The notes under the pieces are model-generated. The model had not been told where the DNA came from and did no database searches. It saw only the letters and a list, made by a program, of their open reading frames with translations. This document shows, in pieces, positions 53,801 through 55,390 of a DNA stretch of 55,390 nt; positions within the stretch are counted from its first letter, which is position 1; each line of letters starts with the position of its first letter. This stretch comes from Bacteroidales bacterium (GTDB lineage: Bacteria; Bacteroidota; Bacteroidia; Bacteroidales; UBA932). The position numbers and the translations under genes are program-made. The stretch covers positions 1-55,390 of the forward strand of contig JAFYWC010000161.1 of the NCBI GenBank assembly GCA_017546585.1. The letters run 5' to 3'.

Positions 53801-54225
53801 CTGGCACAGGATATGTCCTTGCTCTCGCTTCGGGAGATGTAACTCTCAACAAGGGAGATTACGAGATCTCGTCAGAGGATATGCCAGGCTGGCTCGTGGC
53901 TACTGAGGGTGCGATGACCATCGCTCTTGATGTTACCATCACTGAGGAACTCAAGCAGGAGGGTGTTGCACGTGAGCTCATCAACCGTATCCAGAACCTC
54001 CGCAAGACCAGCGGCTTCGACGTTACAGACAAGGTGGCTGTATGCATCTATGCTGACGGCGAGGATCTCGCAGAGATCGCTGCGTCACTTGCAAACTTCG
54101 CTGACTATGTGGCAGCCCAGACTCTTGCAGTGGCGGTTGAAAGCGCATCTCTCCAGGAGGCAGGCGATGCTCCTGAGGTAGAGTGGAACGAAGGCACAAT
54201 CAGAATTAAAGTAACTAAAAAATAA
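50836..54225 (+). CDS. ileS: Isoleucine-tRNA ligase, eukaryote-like (type 2) form
   Basis: Charges tRNA-Ile and edits valine. The 1129-residue protein has the class I site as PPSANGMPGIHHVMARSIKD (~50-70) and KMSKRLGN near 671; the editing domain includes AWTTTPWTLPSNTAL and GTGIVHIAPTFGADD. The pattern NLSRSRYWGTPLPIW and the GIHHV form of HIGH are those of type 2 (eukaryote-like) enzymes, which are generally insensitive to mupirocin. The C-terminal ~250 residues are the anticodon-binding and extra domains. The DksA-like gene follows seven bases on. Confidence 0.95.
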   Translation: MAFKEYKGLDLVAAGNEILDRWKKNHAFEKSLELREGAPEFIFFEGPPSANGMPGIHHVMARSIKDAICRYKTQSGFKVNRRAGWDTHGLPVELGVEKMLGITKEDIGTKITVEEYNDACRKEVMKYTAEWVNMTERVGYWVDMNDPYITYDNRYIETLWYLLKKIYDKGLLYKGKSIQPYSPAAGTGLSTHELNQPGCYRDVKDTTAVAQFKVVRDEKSEFLYEQGVQPYFLAWTTTPWTLPSNTALCVGPNIDYVRVLSTNPYTGEAGLYIVAQALVGAHFNPKKQEFTVLEGTLKGSELTGISYEQLIPWFNPGEGAFKVIPGDYVTTEDGTGIVHIAPTFGADDAKVARAAGVPGLQVVDRNGDLQAQVDLRGRFFCIEDLDPEYAAANMSPDYAEWAGRYVKNAYDATLDADAPTLDVDICVMLKQQNKAFKIEKHTHNYPHCWRTDKPVLYYPLNSWFIKTTAVRERMMALNEEIMWKPESTGTGRFGKWLENIQDWNLSRSRYWGTPLPIWQTEDGKEAKCIGSIAELYNEIEKAVAAGFMTENPFAAKGFDPADMSKENYDKIDIHRPYVDNIFLVSDSGKKMVRELDLIDVWFDSGAMPYAQEGLRGIDSEKFGCTADFIAEGVDQTRGWFYTLHAINTMVSDKCAFKRVISNGLVLDKDGNKMSKRLGNAVDPFWALDTYGADALRWYMLTNAQPWDNLRFDVTGVDEVRRKFFGTLYNTYSFFALYANIDGFDPKAEAVPMSERPEIDRWVISLLNTLVKDVVAAYEDYDITTAGRLIQDFVCDNVSNWYVRLGRKRFWGGSMDTDKLSAYQTLYQVLVAVAKLAAPIAPFFMDRLFLDLVEGEESVHYVAMPAYDETVVDKDLEERMALAQRATSMVLALRRKAEINVRKPLSKLIIPVIDAKVKEQLEKVKDLILTEVNVKEAEFISDTTGLITKKIKPNFKTLGKIYGKQMKEIAAAFGTLSQEVISEIQAAEVSGTGYVLALASGDVTLNKGDYEISSEDMPGWLVATEGAMTIALDVTITEELKQEGVARELINRIQNLRKTSGFDVTDKVAVCIYADGEDLAEIAASLANFADYVAAQTLAVAVESASLQEAGDAPEVEWNEGTIRIKVTKK

Positions 54226-54232
54226 TAACACT

Positions 54233-54643
54233 ATGGCAGAAGAAATGAAGAACGCACCTGAATTCAAGGTACGATACAGTGACGAGGAGCTCCAGGAGTT
54301 CAAGGCCATCATTATCGAAATGCTTGAGAAGGCAAAGAGTGAATACAAGCACCTTCGCGATATCATTACACACGATTCAAGCAACGATATCGAGGATACA
54401 TCACCTACATTCAAGATTATGGAGGAAGGCGCTACAGCTCTCTCTAAGGAGGAGGCAGGTGCACTCGCACAGCGTCAGTACAAGTTCATCCAGAACCTTG
54501 AGGCAGCTCTTATCAGAATCGAGAACAAGACATACGGAGTATGCCGTATGACAGGAAAGCTCATCCCTAAGGAGAGACTCCGTCTTGTACCTCACGCAAC
54601 CCTTACCGTTGAGGCTAAGGAGATGATGAACAAGAACAAGTAA
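54233..54643 (+). CDS. TraR/DksA family protein with degenerate zinc finger
   Basis: A 136-residue protein with the DksA layout: two helices forming a coiled coil (ELQEFKAIIIEMLEKAKSEY and KFIQNLEAALIRIENKTYG) with an acidic tip region, then the finger YGVCRMTGKLIPKERLRLVP. DksA fingers use four Cys; here only the first is present, which is the pattern I expect in Bacteroidota members of the family. It probably binds RNA polymerase through the secondary channel; ppGpp dependence is unknown. It lies between ileS and lspA. Confidence 0.9.
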   Translation: MAEEMKNAPEFKVRYSDEELQEFKAIIIEMLEKAKSEYKHLRDIITHDSSNDIEDTSPTFKIMEEGATALSKEEAGALAQRQYKFIQNLEAALIRIENKTYGVCRMTGKLIPKERLRLVPHATLTVEAKEMMNKNK

Positions 54644-54649
54644 GCCTTT

Positions 54650-55243
54650 ATGAGACTTTCAAAAGGTAAGTGGCTTGTAATATTAGGAGCGTTGCTCGTT
54701 GTGCTTGACCAGGTGATCAAATACCTGGTCAAGACAAATATGGACCTTGGCGAGACCATCGATGTGATCGGTGAGTGGTTCAAGCTCCATTTTGTACTCA
54801 ACAAGGGAATGGCATTCGGAATGGCATTCGGTGGACTCGTAGGAAAGGTGGCCCTTTCGCTTTTCAGGATCGTCCTCTTTGGCTTCCTGTTCTGGTGGAT
54901 CGGCAAGCTTGCGCGTCGCAAGGATGTTCCAACCGGAGTGCTTGTCGGTCTTACAATGATCACCGCAGGAGCATTCGGAAACATCATCGACTGCTTCTTC
55001 TACGGACTGATCTGGCCGGAGACCATCACGCCGGGAGCGCCGTTCGCGTTTATGTTCGGACAGGTTGTGGATATGTTCTACTTCCCGCTCTTCGACTATA
55101 AACTCCCTTGGATGGAGTATCCGCGCACCTTCTTCGGAGCAGTATTCAACTTCGCAGACAGCTGTGTAACCTGCGGTGCGATCTACCTGTTACTGTTCCA
55201 ATACAAGTTTTTTGCAAAAGAAGAAGAAAAAGTTGCAAAATAA
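54650..55243 (+). CDS. lspA: Lipoprotein signal peptidase
   Basis: Cleaves signal peptides from prolipoproteins, so it would process the lipoproteins encoded here. The 197 residues have four membrane helices; catalytic Asp114 is in GNIIDCFFYG and Asp170 in FNFADSCVTCG, with NKGMAFG as the conserved NxGxAFG. A 12-base direct repeat (GGAATGGCATTC, twice from about 54808) gives the GMAFGMAF doublet. It is adjacent to ileS, as lspA often is, with the DksA-like gene in between. Confidence 0.95.
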   Translation: MRLSKGKWLVILGALLVVLDQVIKYLVKTNMDLGETIDVIGEWFKLHFVLNKGMAFGMAFGGLVGKVALSLFRIVLFGFLFWWIGKLARRKDVPTGVLVGLTMITAGAFGNIIDCFFYGLIWPETITPGAPFAFMFGQVVDMFYFPLFDYKLPWMEYPRTFFGAVFNFADSCVTCGAIYLLLFQYKFFAKEEEKVAK

Positions 55244-55274
55244 TTTGCAGGTTTAAAAAATATTCGTACCTTTG
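55244..55274 (+). promoter_or_regulatory. Promoter of tRNA-Ser
   Basis: TTTG at 55244-55247, 19 bases, then TACCTTTG at 55267-55274. This is a full match to the TTTG-N19-TAnnTTTG Bacteroidota consensus, 27 bases before the tRNA. A small CCCTT / AAGGG hairpin sits in the leader at 55279-55292. Confidence 0.82.
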
Positions 55275-55301
55275 CAATCCCTTACAAAAGGGAACAATAT
55301 T

Positions 55302-55386
55302 GGAGAGATGGCAGAGTGGTCGAATGCGGCGGTCTTGAAAACCGTTGACCTTCACGGGTCCGGGGGTTCGAATCCCTCTCTCTCCG
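55302..55386 (+). tRNA. tRNA-Ser(UGA)
   Basis: 85 bases to the discriminator. Acceptor stem GGAGAGA pairs with TCTCTCC, discriminator G at 55386. The anticodon loop reads CTTGAAA, giving anticodon UGA. A long variable arm, as required for Ser, follows (TTGACCTTCACGGGTC), and the T arm is GGGGGTTCGAATCCC. The 3' CCA is not encoded. Confidence 0.96.
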
Positions 55387-55390
55387 CAAA

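Noticed and set aside
1-55390. CRISPR array, toxin-antitoxin pair, phage or restriction-modification genes
   Set aside because: I saw no regularly spaced direct repeats, cas-like proteins, phage structural genes or methyltransferases of the DNA type. The only methyltransferases are RlmH and a family-3 O-methyltransferase.

Overview
The window is a gene-dense chromosomal segment of a Bacteroidota, most likely Bacteroidales. Three things point there: TAnnTTTG -7 boxes (sigma-ABfr type promoters) ahead of many genes, start codons preceded by A/T-rich sequence instead of Shine-Dalgarno sites, and lineage-typical proteins (DUF3127, DUF4783, DUF4369-like lipoprotein, RecQ with a long C-terminal extension, MurA with Asp at the Cys position). 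I cannot fix family or genus. Almost everything is core genome; the one clear mobile-type gene is a REP-associated tyrosine transposase (RAYT) relative.

Layout. 1-4.7 kb: pyrB start (cut by the window edge), yigZ, an acidic pRiA4b ORF-3-like protein, miaA, recQ. 4.9-11 kb: FKBP lipoprotein, DUF3127 protein, DUF308 membrane protein, dnaG, a large surface lipoprotein. 11-21 kb: metG, murB, murA, an O-methyltransferase, an M16 peptidase, a secreted protein, dnaX, lptB. 21.2-22.6 kb: RAYT-like gene with hairpin-rich flanks. 22.6-30 kb: cmk-ispH-efp, then an NtrX/NtrY-like two-component pair arranged tail to tail, and rlmH. 30-35 kb: DUF4783 protein, engB-prs-small Cys-rich membrane protein-der, xseA-xseB. 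35.3-46.3 kb: a glycogen cluster (branching enzyme, debranching enzyme, GT4 glycosyltransferase, GH57 amylase with a histone-H1-like tail, and a 1412-residue protein joining a GT3-like glycogen synthase to a GT35 glucan phosphorylase). 46-55.4 kb: ribF, a small membrane protein, greA, a HIT protein, a thioredoxin-like lipoprotein, cvpA-tsaB, ileS, a DksA-like regulator, lspA and tRNA-Ser(UGA).

Main unusual observations. (1) Reading every ATG in the window, I found none preceded by C: the palindrome CATG appears to be absent from all 55 kb, where roughly 200 copies would be expected. Codon choice bends to this (Phe before Met is TTT in the pairs I checked, although TTC dominates elsewhere). 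This looks like extreme restriction-site avoidance or an equivalent selection. (2) Short REP-like elements lie in frame inside two essential genes (two copies plus a different multi-hairpin element in metG, one in tsaB) and in one intergenic gap, with a RAYT-like gene in the same window. (3) The glycogen synthase-phosphorylase fusion places synthesis and breakdown in one polypeptide.

The genes serve translation (metG, ileS, miaA, efp, rlmH, tsaB, tRNA-Ser), replication and repair (dnaG, dnaX, recQ, xseAB), envelope building (murA, murB, lptB, lspA), ribosome GTPases (der, engB), precursor supply (prs, pyrB, cmk, ispH, ribF) and carbon storage.
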